A stretch of DNA of 64,000 nucleotides from Saprospiraceae bacterium (lineage in GTDB: Bacteria > Bacteroidota > Bacteroidia > Chitinophagales > Saprospiraceae). The notes beneath the pieces were generated by a model, which had not been told where the DNA came from, did no database searches, and saw nothing but the letters and a program-made list of their open reading frames with translations. Both the position numbers and the translations under genes were made by a program. Of the stretch, positions 36,780 through 46,424 are shown in pieces. How positions within the stretch are numbered: position 1 is the stretch's first letter; each line of letters starts with the position of its first letter. The stretch covers positions 4,154,001 to 4,218,000 of the forward strand of contig JAWKLJ010000001.1 of the NCBI GenBank assembly GCA_041392805.1, written 5' to 3'.

Positions 36780-38102
36780 ATGGGATGTTTAGGATGTTCT
36801 GTAGGTATAGAAAATGGACAGCCAAAAGGTTGCAAAAGTAATGGTGGCTGTGGATCAGGGGGATGTAATAGAATGAATACATATGATTGGATTTCCACCA
36901 TGGATATGGAGGATGCTGATCCGTTCGAACTGGTTGAAGTAAATTTTAAGAATGGTTCCAGAAAGGCCTTCTATCGAAATGAAGGAAACCCTAGGGCGAT
37001 TACAGGTGACATGGTGGTCGTCGAAACGGGAACTGGCTTTGATATCGGAAAGGTAAGTTTATCTGGCGAACTTGTCCGCCTCCAAATGAAGAAAAAAAGA
37101 GTGGATGAGGAGAGTGTCATGTATGGCATTATTCGCCTGGCAAATGAGCGAGACATGGAGAGGCTAGACGAAGCCCGTAAGCAAGAACGCCACACTATGG
37201 TCCGCGCTAGAGCGATCTCTCGTACCCTCGACCTCGACATGAAAATTGGCGATGTCGAATACCAGGGCGATAAAAGAAAAGCAACTTTTTATTATACGGC
37301 GGATGGCCGGGTTGATTTCAGGGAGCTTATTCGACACTTTGCAAAAGAATTTAGGGTTAAAATTGAAATGCGCCAGATTGGCGCCAGACAAGAATCTGCG
37401 CGGATAGGCGGGTTGGGCTCTTGTGGTAGAGAACTATGTTGCTCTACCTGGTTGACCGACTTTAAATCGGTGTCTACTTCTGCCGCCAGGTACCAGAACC
37501 TCGCGATTAACCAATCCAAATTGTCAGGCCAGTGCGGACGCCTTAAATGTTGCTTGAATTACGAACTAGATGCATATCTCGATGCGCTAGATTCTTTCCC
37601 GAAAAACGTTGATAAGATCGAGACCACACTTGGAAACGCCACCTTGATTAAGACTGATATTTTCAAGGGTTTGCTCTTTTATGCCTATCATGTTGAGAAC
37701 CAAAGGGGGCGCATCGTTTCTCTTACTGTCGATAAAGTAAAAGACCTACAATTACGTCAAAGGGCTGGCGAAAAAATATACGACCTTAGTGAGTTGGAGA
37801 TCGCAAAAACGATAGAATCGGAAAGCATGGATTATGAGGATGTAACCGGTGCGATCGAATTGCCCCCGGAGGAGAAAAAGAAACGAGGGAAAAAACGTAG
37901 ACCCAATGGTGGAAAAACGGGAAACCAATTAGCCAGGGGAGGGAATAATTCTCGCCCGGCTAAAAATGAAAGACCGTCGTCGGCTCCCCCCAAACCTCCT
38001 GGTGTTAAACCAGAAGAAAAAGCGAAGCCAGGTGGAAACAATAAAAATAAGCGGAGAGGGAAAGGGCCGCGCAAGAATAATAACAACGCAAATAAGAAAT
38101 AA
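36780..38102 (+). CDS. ricT: RicT/PSP1 family protein (Fe-S-containing regulatory subunit)
   Basis: 440 residues. The N-terminus is Cys-rich ('GCLGCS', 'KGCKSNGGCGSGGC'). The PSP1 core (about 45-330) contains 'FRELIRHFAKEFRVKIEMRQIGARQE', 'GLGSCGRELCCSTWL' and 'LSGQCGRLKCCLNYEL', with paired cysteines typical of RicT. The C-terminal 80 residues are Lys/Arg/Asn/Gly-rich and disordered. In Bacillus, RicT (YaaT) works with YmcA and YlbF in a Fe-S complex controlling RNase Y; in Bacteroidota a PSP1 gene near holB is usual. lpdA starts 16 nt later, suggesting co-transcription. Confidence 0.88.
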   Translation: MGCLGCSVGIENGQPKGCKSNGGCGSGGCNRMNTYDWISTMDMEDADPFELVEVNFKNGSRKAFYRNEGNPRAITGDMVVVETGTGFDIGKVSLSGELVRLQMKKKRVDEESVMYGIIRLANERDMERLDEARKQERHTMVRARAISRTLDLDMKIGDVEYQGDKRKATFYYTADGRVDFRELIRHFAKEFRVKIEMRQIGARQESARIGGLGSCGRELCCSTWLTDFKSVSTSAARYQNLAINQSKLSGQCGRLKCCLNYELDAYLDALDSFPKNVDKIETTLGNATLIKTDIFKGLLFYAYHVENQRGRIVSLTVDKVKDLQLRQRAGEKIYDLSELEIAKTIESESMDYEDVTGAIELPPEEKKKRGKKRRPNGGKTGNQLARGGNNSRPAKNERPSSAPPKPPGVKPEEKAKPGGNNKNKRRGKGPRKNNNNANKK

Positions 38103-38118
38103 ATAAAACCGAAACTGC

Positions 38119-39522
38119 ATGAGATATGATGTCACCGTTATCGGGTCGGGCCCTGGTGGGTATGTAGCTGCTATCAGATGCGCCCAATTAGGGCTGACAA
38201 CAGCCATTATCGAAAAATATAATACCCTCGGAGGGACCTGTCTCAATGTGGGATGTATTCCTTCAAAAGCCCTTCTGGATTCATCTGAGCATTATCATAA
38301 TGCCTTGGAAAAGTTCACGGAGCATGGCATTGAGTTGAAAGACCTGAAGGTAAATATGCCGCAGATGATTAAACGGAAAGATGAAGTGGTAGCGGCGACC
38401 TGTAAAGGAGTGGCGTTTTTAATGAAAAAAAATAAAATCACGGTGTATACAGGGCATGGTTCATTTATTGACGCCCATCAAATCAGTATAGCCAAGGCAG
38501 ATGGGACAAGCGAAATAATTGAAACGGATAAAGTTATCATTGCAACCGGATCAAAACCTATTGTCCCCGTGGCTTTTAATTATGATAAAAAACGGGTGAT
38601 TACCTCAACGGAAGCTTTAAATATCAGCGAGGTGCCCAAAAGTATGTTGATTATCGGCGGCGGTGTGATCGGTCTGGAGTTGGGGTCTGTCTATGCCCGT
38701 TTGGGGACTGAAATACATGTGGTTGAATACATGGATCGCATTATTCCAACCATGGATGGCGATTGTAGCAAAGAATTAATGCGAGCCTTAAAGAAAATAG
38801 GCATCACATTCCACCTGAACCATATGGTAAAGGCAGTGAAAGCCAATAAAAAGAGCGTCACGATTGATGTCCAAAAAAGAGATAGTGAAGAGACTTTCCA
38901 ATTGAATATGGATTATTGCCTGGTTGCCATCGGTCGTAGGCCATATACCGACCAACTTGGCCTGGACAAGGTTGGTATTCAAGTGGATGGGAAAGGTCGG
39001 ATTGAAGTAGACGAGCACCTGCAAACTAATGTGCCAGGCATTTATGCCATCGGTGATGTCATTAAAGGGGCTATGCTGGCTCACAAGGCGGAAGAAGAAG
39101 GGGTGTTTGTCGCAGAAACCATCGTCAGTCAAAAACCTCATATTGATTACAATTTAATTCCTGGGGTAGTATATACCTGGCCGGAGGTTGCCGCTGTTGG
39201 TAAAACAGAGGAGCAATTAAAGGAAGAAGGCATAGCTTATAAGGTGGGTAAATTTCCATTCAAGGCCTTGGGAAGGGCCCGCGCCAGTATGGATACGGAA
39301 GGAATGGTGAAGGTGCTAGCTGACGCCACGACGGATGAAATCCTGGGGGTACATATGGTTGGTCCCCGCACCGCCGATATGATTGCGGAGGCCGTAGCCT
39401 TAATGGAGTTCCGCGCCAGCGCAGAGGATGCTGCCCGCATGAGCCATGCGCACCCCACCTACACCGAGGCTTTCAAGGAAGCAGCTTTGGCCGCTACAGA
39501 TAACAGGGCTTTGCATGTGTAA
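38119..39522 (+). CDS. lpdA: Dihydrolipoyl dehydrogenase
   Basis: 467 residues, full length. FAD motif 'VIGSGPGGYVAA', redox disulfide 'GGTCLNVGCIPSKALL', NAD motif 'IGGGVIGLELGSVYARLG', 'GRRPYTDQLGL', 'YAIGDV', and the C-terminal His-Glu dyad in 'SHAHPTYTEAFKEA'. It reoxidises the dihydrolipoamide of pyruvate and 2-oxoglutarate dehydrogenases and the glycine cleavage system, in the cytosol. The partner E1/E2 genes are not in this window. Confidence 0.97.
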   Translation: MRYDVTVIGSGPGGYVAAIRCAQLGLTTAIIEKYNTLGGTCLNVGCIPSKALLDSSEHYHNALEKFTEHGIELKDLKVNMPQMIKRKDEVVAATCKGVAFLMKKNKITVYTGHGSFIDAHQISIAKADGTSEIIETDKVIIATGSKPIVPVAFNYDKKRVITSTEALNISEVPKSMLIIGGGVIGLELGSVYARLGTEIHVVEYMDRIIPTMDGDCSKELMRALKKIGITFHLNHMVKAVKANKKSVTIDVQKRDSEETFQLNMDYCLVAIGRRPYTDQLGLDKVGIQVDGKGRIEVDEHLQTNVPGIYAIGDVIKGAMLAHKAEEEGVFVAETIVSQKPHIDYNLIPGVVYTWPEVAAVGKTEEQLKEEGIAYKVGKFPFKALGRARASMDTEGMVKVLADATTDEILGVHMVGPRTADMIAEAVALMEFRASAEDAARMSHAHPTYTEAFKEAALAATDNRALHV

Positions 39523-39540
39523 GTTAGGGGCTCAGCAAGG

Positions 39541-39592
39541 CATCAGAAGTTTAGCCCGGTACTCCTTCTGTAAACTTCTGATGTCTCGCTCG
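39541..39592. repeat. Short palindromic repeat, copy 2 (perfect stem)
   Basis: CATCAGAAGTTTA (39541-39553), a 17-nt spacer, its exact complement TAAACTTCTGATG (39571-39583), then TCTCGCTCGG. It lies in the 87-nt gap between convergent genes, so it can also serve as a terminator here. Same family as 3242. Confidence 0.75.
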
Positions 39593-39609
39593 GCTATTGG
39601 CTATAAGGC

Positions 39610-40632
39610 CTACTTTGAGCCCTTCATGTCCTTTACCAGTTTCATAATGTATGTGTGTACTTGGAAGGTCTTTTTGAAATCATCCAGGTGCCAGGCGGTA
39701 TTTTCCAAAACAATAACCTGCCTATCCGTTAGTGGATAATAATAACAAGCGGAAGCAAACCCCGGTGCATATCCCAAGGCCCCTATTTCAATGCCTTGCT
39801 CTTTGTCTTTAAATAAAAGCCCATATCCATATTTCACCTGATCAAATATGGGGTGATTTCTTGTTGCGTATGGGATTTTCATCAGGTCAAGCGTTTCCTG
39901 CTGCACCAGTTTTCCGGTATGCAATAATTTATTCCATTTAATTAAATCTTTGGCATTAGCAATAAAGGAACCCGCTGCAGCGTAGTTTTCCAGGCTATTT
40001 TCACTGAAAGCCAAGGTTCCATTTTCCTGTTCTTCATAGCCTTTGACAAGATTTTTATAAATTTTATGGTTTGGGTGATAGGTATTAATCAAACCCTGTG
40101 CTTCAAAAAAATCAGTTGCTATGGCTTCAAAAGATTTATTATTAAGCGCCTCCAGAATCCTTGCCAGTAATTCATAACCTAATTGGGAGTATTGGAATGA
40201 AGTGCCAGGTTCAAAAGCTAAGGGCTTTTCAAGGTCTACAATTCCGTGTGTGTGGGTAAGTAAATGATGAATGGTTACTGTTTTGGCCCAAGGCTGCTCT
40301 AATGTTGTCAAAAATTTATAGATCTTATCATTAAGGTCTATTTTTCCCTTTTCAAACGCCCTTAGTACCAGGACCGCCGTAATTTGCTTGCTGATAGAGC
40401 CAATCACAAATTGGTCGCTCAACAATAAGGGCGTTTTGGCTTCCAGGTCAGAAAATCCCATCGCTTTGGAATATATGATGTTGGTATCCTGAGCGATTAA
40501 GACCACGCCATTAAAGTTGTTGTTGTTCAGGATAGGGTTAATGGCCGATTTCAGGCTTTTTTCTAATGGTTTGTTTTTTAGGCTATTGCAAGAAAAAGTA
40601 AGCAGAAGAAGTAAGAACAGATTATATTTCAT
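39610..40632 (-). CDS. Serine hydrolase (class C beta-lactamase-like), lipoprotein
   Basis: 340 residues. Lipobox 'LTFSC' near residue 15. Serine-hydrolase motifs: S-x-x-K as 'GSISKQITAV', Tyr in 'FQYSQLGYELLARIL', and a C-terminal His-Gly-like segment 'EIGALGYAPGFASA'. The family (PF00144) includes D-alanyl-D-alanine carboxypeptidases, esterases and class C beta-lactamases; lipoprotein forms in Bacteroidota are mostly of unknown substrate. It follows the alpha/beta hydrolase gene by 30 nt in the same direction. Confidence 0.85.
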   Translation of the reverse strand: MKYNLFLLLLLTFSCNSLKNKPLEKSLKSAINPILNNNNFNGVVLIAQDTNIIYSKAMGFSDLEAKTPLLLSDQFVIGSISKQITAVLVLRAFEKGKIDLNDKIYKFLTTLEQPWAKTVTIHHLLTHTHGIVDLEKPLAFEPGTSFQYSQLGYELLARILEALNNKSFEAIATDFFEAQGLINTYHPNHKIYKNLVKGYEEQENGTLAFSENSLENYAAAGSFIANAKDLIKWNKLLHTGKLVQQETLDLMKIPYATRNHPIFDQVKYGYGLLFKDKEQGIEIGALGYAPGFASACYYYPLTDRQVIVLENTAWHLDDFKKTFQVHTYIMKLVKDMKGSK

Positions 40633-40662
40633 TGGCAGATTTTGAATTCAAACATACACCTA

Positions 40663-41304
40663 TTAATGATTATTGTAATGCCCATTTGCCCAGGCTACGG
40701 AAGGCTCAATCCATAATTTCATGGGTTTAAACAAAAAACCGTGTTGCAGTCCTGTGTTTAACTCAATTTCCTTGAAATGCTTGATGTCGCAGCTTGAGTT
40801 TAGTTTTCTTTCTAAGGCTGTAACGCCGAAAGTATCGGTTTTTTCATAAATGGTGAGAACATTCCCACAATAATTGATTTCAGGAATTTGCTCGACATCT
40901 CCGTCCATATAGCAGGCAATGAAGACGAAATTCAAGTCGGGGTTTTTCGCAAAGGTCGAAACGTATTGCGCGATATAGCCACCTTTTGACGTTCCAATTA
41001 CTGTAATCTTATTCGGCTCAATTCCGAGCTGCAATAAACTATCAATTTGTTGATTTATTTTCTGGGCATAATCTCTTGCATTGACATTTCCCTTTCTTTT
41101 TTCGCTGATAACTTTAAAGCCCTCGTCTTTAAAAGCTTTGATAATCTCAAGATACTCCATCCGACCATACACAGGATGGGCTTCACTCAGTCCGTGTTCT
41201 TCTAGGAATCTATTGTGAAGGAAGAAGATGAAACGTTCCTCCCTTTGGTAACAAGCCCAGACAAATGAAAATACCAATAGACTAATCAATAATTTGAATT
41301 TCAT
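40663..41304 (-). CDS. Small alpha/beta-hydrolase-like lipoprotein
   Basis: 213 residues. Hydrophobic N-terminus with a candidate lipobox ('FVWAC', Cys about 18). The nucleophile-elbow-like motif is 'GTSKGGYIAQY' (G-x-S-x-G), preceded by 'NKITVI' and followed by 'NFVFIACYMDGD'. A late His lies in 'LQHGFLFKP'. These fit a short alpha/beta hydrolase without a large cap. Substrate unknown. Part of the minus-strand series downstream of nadK (31-nt gap). Confidence 0.7.
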   Translation of the reverse strand: MKFKLLISLLVFSFVWACYQREERFIFFLHNRFLEEHGLSEAHPVYGRMEYLEIIKAFKDEGFKVISEKRKGNVNARDYAQKINQQIDSLLQLGIEPNKITVIGTSKGGYIAQYVSTFAKNPDLNFVFIACYMDGDVEQIPEINYCGNVLTIYEKTDTFGVTALERKLNSSCDIKHFKEIELNTGLQHGFLFKPMKLWIEPSVAWANGHYNNH

Positions 41305-41335
41305 TTATGCCCTTAATTTTATCAAGGAATAGCGT

Positions 41336-42217
41336 CTAATTCCGCTGATCGACACCCCAGGCCAATTTTTCTCTTATCGTCCGCAAGAAATCATCATCTT
41401 GCGGCCTGACGAGCCGGGCCTTAAAATTATTTCTTCGGACCGCCAATTGGTGTGCGGCGGTGATGGGCTCAAAGCGAGAATCAAGGGTGCAAAGGAAGTT
41501 TTCTGCCCTTCCTTCAATCTCAAAAGAAATGACCGAATCATCGGCGATAACAATTGGCCTGACGTTCAGATTGTGCGGCGCGACGGGCGTGATCACAAAG
41601 TTGCCTGAACGTGGAAAAATAATAGGGCCTCCACAACTCAAGGAGTAGCCGGTAGAGCCGGTCGGTGAGGCGACAATGATGCCGTCTGCCCAATAGGAAT
41701 TGAGGTAAGAACCATTAATAAATGTATGAATGGTTATCATAGAAGAAGTTTCCCGTTTTAACAGGGTGCAATCATTCAAAGCAAACGGCGTATCTTCAAA
41801 AATAGGTAGGTTTGATTCCAGGTAGAGCATGTTGCGTTCATCAATATAATACATGCCCCTTTTGATAATTTGAATAGCTTCTGCAATTTTTGTCTTTTCG
41901 ATACTGGCTAAAAAGCCCAGTCGCCCCAAATTGATACCCAAAATAGGAACTTCGCTACCTCTTACATAGGTTAATGCATCCAGGATTGTCCCATCCCCGC
42001 CCATGGTTATGCAAAAATCGAGTTTTTTGACACTGAAATCCAAATGATTCTCGAATATGCCTACATCTCTTTTAAAGATAACCTTGCCTTTTAATTGATC
42101 TAGATAGGGACCAAAAACATAGCTATTAATTCCTTCTTGGTGCAAAACATCAAAAAGATTCTGAATATAGGGAAGATCTTTTTCTTTAAAAACTTTGGCA
42201 AAGACAACAACTTGCAT
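41336..42217 (-). CDS. nadK: NAD kinase
   Basis: 293 residues, full length. The GGDG motif is present as 'ITMGGDGTILDALTYV', followed by 'GINLGRLGFLA', 'FALNDCTLLKRE', and 'WADGIIVASPTGSTGYSLSCGGPI'. The enzyme phosphorylates NAD to NADP with ATP or polyphosphate in the cytosol. Only one base separates its start from the stop of the BamA-like gene upstream, so translation is likely coupled. Confidence 0.97.
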   Translation of the reverse strand: MQVVVFAKVFKEKDLPYIQNLFDVLHQEGINSYVFGPYLDQLKGKVIFKRDVGIFENHLDFSVKKLDFCITMGGDGTILDALTYVRGSEVPILGINLGRLGFLASIEKTKIAEAIQIIKRGMYYIDERNMLYLESNLPIFEDTPFALNDCTLLKRETSSMITIHTFINGSYLNSYWADGIIVASPTGSTGYSLSCGGPIIFPRSGNFVITPVAPHNLNVRPIVIADDSVISFEIEGRAENFLCTLDSRFEPITAAHQLAVRRNNFKARLVRPQDDDFLRTIREKLAWGVDQRN

Positions 42218-42218
42218 G

Positions 42219-43631
42219 TTAAATATTCATGTTGACATGTAAAAATAGGCCTTTCTCGAATAAATGATTGAAACTGTATTGAATTTGAATGACTTTATCA
42301 TAAAAAAGCACAATATCCAGGCCTACCCCACCTCCCCACAACATGCGATTGCTGAAAGAATTATCCTGGCTAGTAAAGGGATTGTTGGCATATCCCAGGC
42401 CATTGTTAATAGACAAAAAGGCCTTGAGGGGCATGCTGCGGAACGCTTTTAGCGGCATGATTTTGCCAAAATTCCAAACCCTTTCAAATAATTGATAACG
42501 AATAAAAGGTTTGGCCAAGGCCATGTCCAAGCCATCTATGATATATAGCTCGTAGCCATAAAGGTTGTTTTTTCCAAAGCCGATAGCCCTATAGTCATTA
42601 TAAGGTTGCAAAGAGCGAATCAATGACAATTTGCCTGCCATGCGGGCACCAGCGCTCCATCGACGCGACAGCGGGAAATACAAATCGTAATTGGCCTGCA
42701 AGGTTAAGCCATTGCGGACACCAAAGATGCCTAAGCCCGTTTTGGTGACGTCAGCGGAAAACAGCATGCCACTCAAAGGGTAAGCCCTGACATCCCTGCG
42801 ATCATAAGCAAAACTATATTCCAAGGTAAAGGAACGCTGCAATTTTTCGCCTTTTAAATAAAAATCAGGGTTGAGTTCAAGTGCTACTATTTCATCGACG
42901 GCATTTTGCTCAAATCGAAGCCGAAGGCTATGAAATAAATGATAGCCCGGGCGGTAGATCAAACTGGTCTCTGTCCGAAATCGCTGGTACAAAAAATCAT
43001 TCTCAGTTGATTTATAAAAAGCTTGTTTATTGCCCTCGGTCAAATAGTTGAGTTCTCTATTCCGGGCAAAAGACACCTCTGCGTCTAAGCCCAGGGTTTG
43101 GTGCCGATTAAAAAAGGGCAGGCTATATTTAATGGAATAACTTCTGGTATAACCATATTTGGCGGTCAACTGCAGTCGATCTCTACGACCTGTAAAATTG
43201 AGGTGGGTAAATTCTATACCAATATTTAAACGATCAAGTGATCTGTTTTGCTCTTTCCACCATACATTGAAATTGCGGTCAACCAACTCCAGCACAGGTA
43301 CAGGGTAAATAAACCAGGTTTCGGCAACGTCCACCTGAATATGGACCTTATTCGTGGCGCCTTCCCAGTTCTTAAAACTAATATGCGCCTGGTTAAACAA
43401 GCCCGTATTCATAACCAGTTGTTCACTTTCTTCCAGGGTTTCTTCCAGGGTCGTGATGGCAATAGAGTCGCCCTTTTTAAATTTCAATTCCCGAAAAACG
43501 ACCTCTGACCTGGTTCTTTGGTTTCCCGTCAAGCTAATAGAATCTACGTATACAAAAGCCGATTGGGCTTGTATCCCCAAAACACAGGCCAGGAAAACCA
43601 TTAAAAAACACCAACGATACATTACCTTCAT
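42219..43631 (-). CDS. BamA/TamA-like outer-membrane beta-barrel protein
   Basis: 470 residues from the ATG at 43631, chosen because it begins a good signal peptide ('MYRWCFLMVFLACVLGIQAQ'); another in-frame ATG lies 10 codons upstream. One POTRA-like domain (about 25-100: 'VDSISLTGNQRTRSEVVFRELKFKKGDSI') precedes a barrel of about 14-16 strands, ending in aromatic 'LFLHVNMNI'. It is shorter than BamA (usually five POTRAs), so it resembles the small surface-antigen D15 relatives. It may insert or export an envelope component. It is coupled to nadK. Confidence 0.8.
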   Translation of the reverse strand: MKVMYRWCFLMVFLACVLGIQAQSAFVYVDSISLTGNQRTRSEVVFRELKFKKGDSIAITTLEETLEESEQLVMNTGLFNQAHISFKNWEGATNKVHIQVDVAETWFIYPVPVLELVDRNFNVWWKEQNRSLDRLNIGIEFTHLNFTGRRDRLQLTAKYGYTRSYSIKYSLPFFNRHQTLGLDAEVSFARNRELNYLTEGNKQAFYKSTENDFLYQRFRTETSLIYRPGYHLFHSLRLRFEQNAVDEIVALELNPDFYLKGEKLQRSFTLEYSFAYDRRDVRAYPLSGMLFSADVTKTGLGIFGVRNGLTLQANYDLYFPLSRRWSAGARMAGKLSLIRSLQPYNDYRAIGFGKNNLYGYELYIIDGLDMALAKPFIRYQLFERVWNFGKIMPLKAFRSMPLKAFLSINNGLGYANNPFTSQDNSFSNRMLWGGGVGLDIVLFYDKVIQIQYSFNHLFEKGLFLHVNMNI

Positions 43632-43696
43632 TCTAGCAATATACATTTTTTGCACCTTCACCTCGGCTAATGAGCGACAAATGCATTTTTTTAACT

Positions 43697-44782
43697 TTAC
43701 AATAATTCCTTACAGGCCTCGTATAAATCCTTCCAGCCTTTCCTTTCCCTAATCACCGTTTCTAAGTATTCTTGCCAAACGATTTTGTCTTGCACAGGGT
43801 CTTTAATAATAGCCCCTGTAAGACTGGCAGCCAAATCATCTGCCTTTAATTCGCCGTCGCCAAAATGGGCGGCTAGGGCTTGTCCATTGTTGATGACCGA
43901 AATGGCTTCTGCTGTACTAAGCGTGCTGCTGGGCACTTTCAATTTGGTCCGCCCATCAGTTGTTTTTCCATTACGCAATTCTCTGAAAATGGTTACCAAA
44001 CGCTGGATTTCAGCGACGGGGTTTGCTTTTTTGGGCAATTCCATATTGCTCCCCAACTCGCTGACGCGTTGTTGGACAATTTTAACTTCCTCTTCCAGGG
44101 TTCCAGGTAAGGGCATGACGACCGTATTGAAGCGCCGCCGAAGGGCACTGGACAATTCATTCACCCCTCTATCTCTGTCATTGGCTGTGGCAATGATATT
44201 GAACCCTCTTTGTGCTTGTATTTCGGTATTTAATTCAGGAATAGGCAATGTTTTTTCAGAAAGCGTCGTAATTAACGCATCTTGCACATCCGAAGGAACC
44301 CGTGTTAATTCTTCTACCCGGGCAATCTTTCCTTCTTGCATGGCGATCATGATAGGGCTGGCGACCAGGGCATTTGTGCTAGGTCCTTCTGCTAAAAGGC
44401 GAGCGTAGTTCCATCCATAGCGCAAGGCCTCCTCACTCATCCCCGCTGTGCCCTGTACCAAAAGGGTTGACCGGCCTGAAATAGCCGCCGCAAGATGCTC
44501 TGATACCCAGGTTTTGGCCGTGCCAGGGATGCCCACCAGCAGAAGCGCCCGGTCTGTCACCAAGGTAGCTACTGCCACTTCTATAAGCCTCCGACTGCCA
44601 AAGTACTTAGGACTAATTATCGTCCCATCCTCCAGCTCTCCGCCCAACAAATAGGTTACCACTGCCCACGGAGATAACATCCATTGGGGCGGGCGAGGAT
44701 GTTGGTCAACCGCAGCAAGGGCTTTCAATTCATCTGCATAGGCATCTTCGGCATGCGCACGTAGAACCGTTGATTCTGCCAT
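43697..44782 (-). CDS. MoxR-like AAA+ ATPase of the DUF5691-associated type
   Basis: 361 residues. Walker A 'GIPGTAKTWVSEHLA', Walker B-like 'GKIARVEELTRVPSDVQDALI', sensor 'NIIATANDRDRGVNELSSALRRRF'. The N-terminal 'YADELKALAAVDQHPRPPQWMLSPWAVVTYLLGG' resembles the ATPase that in many bacteria is encoded beside DUF5691, DUF5682, VWA and SWIM-domain genes. MoxR ATPases act as chaperones with VWA partners. Here no VWA or DUF5682 gene is near, but a DUF5691 gene lies 8.6 kb away on the same strand. It precedes the barrel gene by 35-65 nt. Confidence 0.85.
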   Translation of the reverse strand: MAESTVLRAHAEDAYADELKALAAVDQHPRPPQWMLSPWAVVTYLLGGELEDGTIISPKYFGSRRLIEVAVATLVTDRALLLVGIPGTAKTWVSEHLAAAISGRSTLLVQGTAGMSEEALRYGWNYARLLAEGPSTNALVASPIMIAMQEGKIARVEELTRVPSDVQDALITTLSEKTLPIPELNTEIQAQRGFNIIATANDRDRGVNELSSALRRRFNTVVMPLPGTLEEEVKIVQQRVSELGSNMELPKKANPVAEIQRLVTIFRELRNGKTTDGRTKLKVPSSTLSTAEAISVINNGQALAAHFGDGELKADDLAASLTGAIIKDPVQDKIVWQEYLETVIRERKGWKDLYEACKELL

Positions 44783-44853
44783 AGGAATCCTTTTGTCATT
44801 TGTAATTAAAGCTATGCAATATAAGGAGGATTTGCCAAACGCCGTTTATTTAC

Positions 44854-46323
44854 TTAATGGTGCTTCCCCAATTGTATGGCTTTACCCTCTTGCATAAAAT
44901 ATAGGTCGTAACCTTCTCGCTTTAGCCTTTCTATGGTCGCTTCATCCGGAATTCCAGGATAAGCAGCAACTAGCTTTGTGTAAAACATACTCTCTATAGG
45001 GCGATCCGTGTTAAAAAGTATGGCATTTTCAGTAGGTATTTGATTGTCTAGTGTTCTCAAATGCATTGCCCATTCATGTTTTCTTTCCCTATGATCAAAT
45101 GGCTTAATTCGTTCGAAGGCGTAGCGAATAGGTAAGAGGACAAGTAATATAGCTATCCCATTAATTCCCCATTGCTGTTTGGTGGTAAAGCGATTTTTAT
45201 ATCGTAGGCTATAGGCCAAAAAAAAGGCAGTTACAATAAAAACAGCAGGGGCTGACACTAGTGTATAAGCGGGCATTTTAGTTTTGGCTATCGAAAAAAA
45301 GAAGAGTGGCACAAATATCCAAATCAACAAACTCAACCATTTCAAATGGGACCTTTTTAGCCATCGTCTGCCTTTATAAAGCAGCCATAACAAGGGCAAA
45401 TAAATCAGTTCCCCATAGACCATTCGCCATTTATTGAGGTGATAAAACCATGGCTCTCCGTGCTCTTCTAAGCCACTAGTCATGTGCCGCAAATTATAAG
45501 CAATCTCCCAATTGGCTTCAAGTGGGAAATGAGTGAAGATATGCCATTGCCAAGGTATAACAACAATAGACACCATGAATAAGATGATGGTTAAATCGAT
45601 GCCAATCCTACGACGTGGCATCTTAGTGCCTAGGGCCAAGGTGACCCAAATCGGTACAACGATTAAACCTGGCAGCCATTTCGTCAGAATTGCGGCTCCG
45701 GTGCTTAGCCCTATTAAAATTGCCAGCCATCGCTTTTGGCTATTTTTGGTATAAAGAATAGAGAAAAACACCCCCCATTCAATAAAAAACAGAAAAAATA
45801 AATCGTAATGATCACTTGCTACTCGTCCACCTGTCAACTCGATAATTAAGCCATGAATAGCATGCAAAAACGCCGCCAATAATGCCATTTGCTGATTTAA
45901 ATAATACTTGGCAATGGCAAAAGTCAAACCAATCGCTATCGTAGAAGCAAGAATTGATGGCAACCTAAGCGCCCATTCGTTTACGCCAAAACATCGAAAA
46001 CTCAAGGCTATCAGCCAAAGCGGAAGCGGTGGTTTATGCAGCCAGATATGATTGCTGACCCAATATTGATAATCATATGCCAAAACTGGGGTTTTATACA
46101 ACATCGGCTTAAAAGGAAATGTCATCATGTTTTTAGCCACCAAGGCATGGTAGCGTTCATCCCACTCATGAATAAAAAAATCGGAGGCTACAAACAAACG
46201 GAGGCATAAGCCTGCAAGGAGAATAAGCAGTATTGCCCCTTGATAATGCTGTTTTTCTGTCTGCTTCCAAGCAGCAAAAAAGAGCACAGCGCTGATTAAA
46301 AGAGTAGAGGCGCCAAATGCCAT
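44854..46323 (-). CDS. Glycosyltransferase family 39 (ArnT/PMT-like) membrane protein
   Basis: 489 residues from the ATG at 46323. A longer frame upstream to 46413 is Lys/Arg-rich and nearly meets the divergent SDR start, so the shorter form is favoured. About 11 TM helices. The first loop has the acidic active-site motif 'HEWDERYHALVAKNMM', then 'KPPLPLWLIALSFRCFGVNEWALRLPS' and 'TKMPAYTLVSAPAVF'. GT39 enzymes move sugars from polyprenyl phosphate carriers to lipid A or proteins outside the inner membrane. The acceptor is unknown. Confidence 0.88.
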   Translation of the reverse strand: MAFGASTLLISAVLFFAAWKQTEKQHYQGAILLILLAGLCLRLFVASDFFIHEWDERYHALVAKNMMTFPFKPMLYKTPVLAYDYQYWVSNHIWLHKPPLPLWLIALSFRCFGVNEWALRLPSILASTIAIGLTFAIAKYYLNQQMALLAAFLHAIHGLIIELTGGRVASDHYDLFFLFFIEWGVFFSILYTKNSQKRWLAILIGLSTGAAILTKWLPGLIVVPIWVTLALGTKMPRRRIGIDLTIILFMVSIVVIPWQWHIFTHFPLEANWEIAYNLRHMTSGLEEHGEPWFYHLNKWRMVYGELIYLPLLWLLYKGRRWLKRSHLKWLSLLIWIFVPLFFFSIAKTKMPAYTLVSAPAVFIVTAFFLAYSLRYKNRFTTKQQWGINGIAILLVLLPIRYAFERIKPFDHRERKHEWAMHLRTLDNQIPTENAILFNTDRPIESMFYTKLVAAYPGIPDEATIERLKREGYDLYFMQEGKAIQLGKHH

Positions 46324-46424
46324 ATTCCCAATTTTAGTGCTTTGCTGACAATTCTTGTGTCTTGTCTTTCGTATTGTAAACGTTAATGCTTTACCTTTAT
46401 TTTTAACGCACAAAATCGCTAAAT

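Noticed and set aside
43785..44408. 207-codon plus-strand open frame
   Set aside because: Antisense within the MoxR ATPase gene, which has Walker motifs; the frame is Ser/Thr/Val-rich as antisense frames often are.
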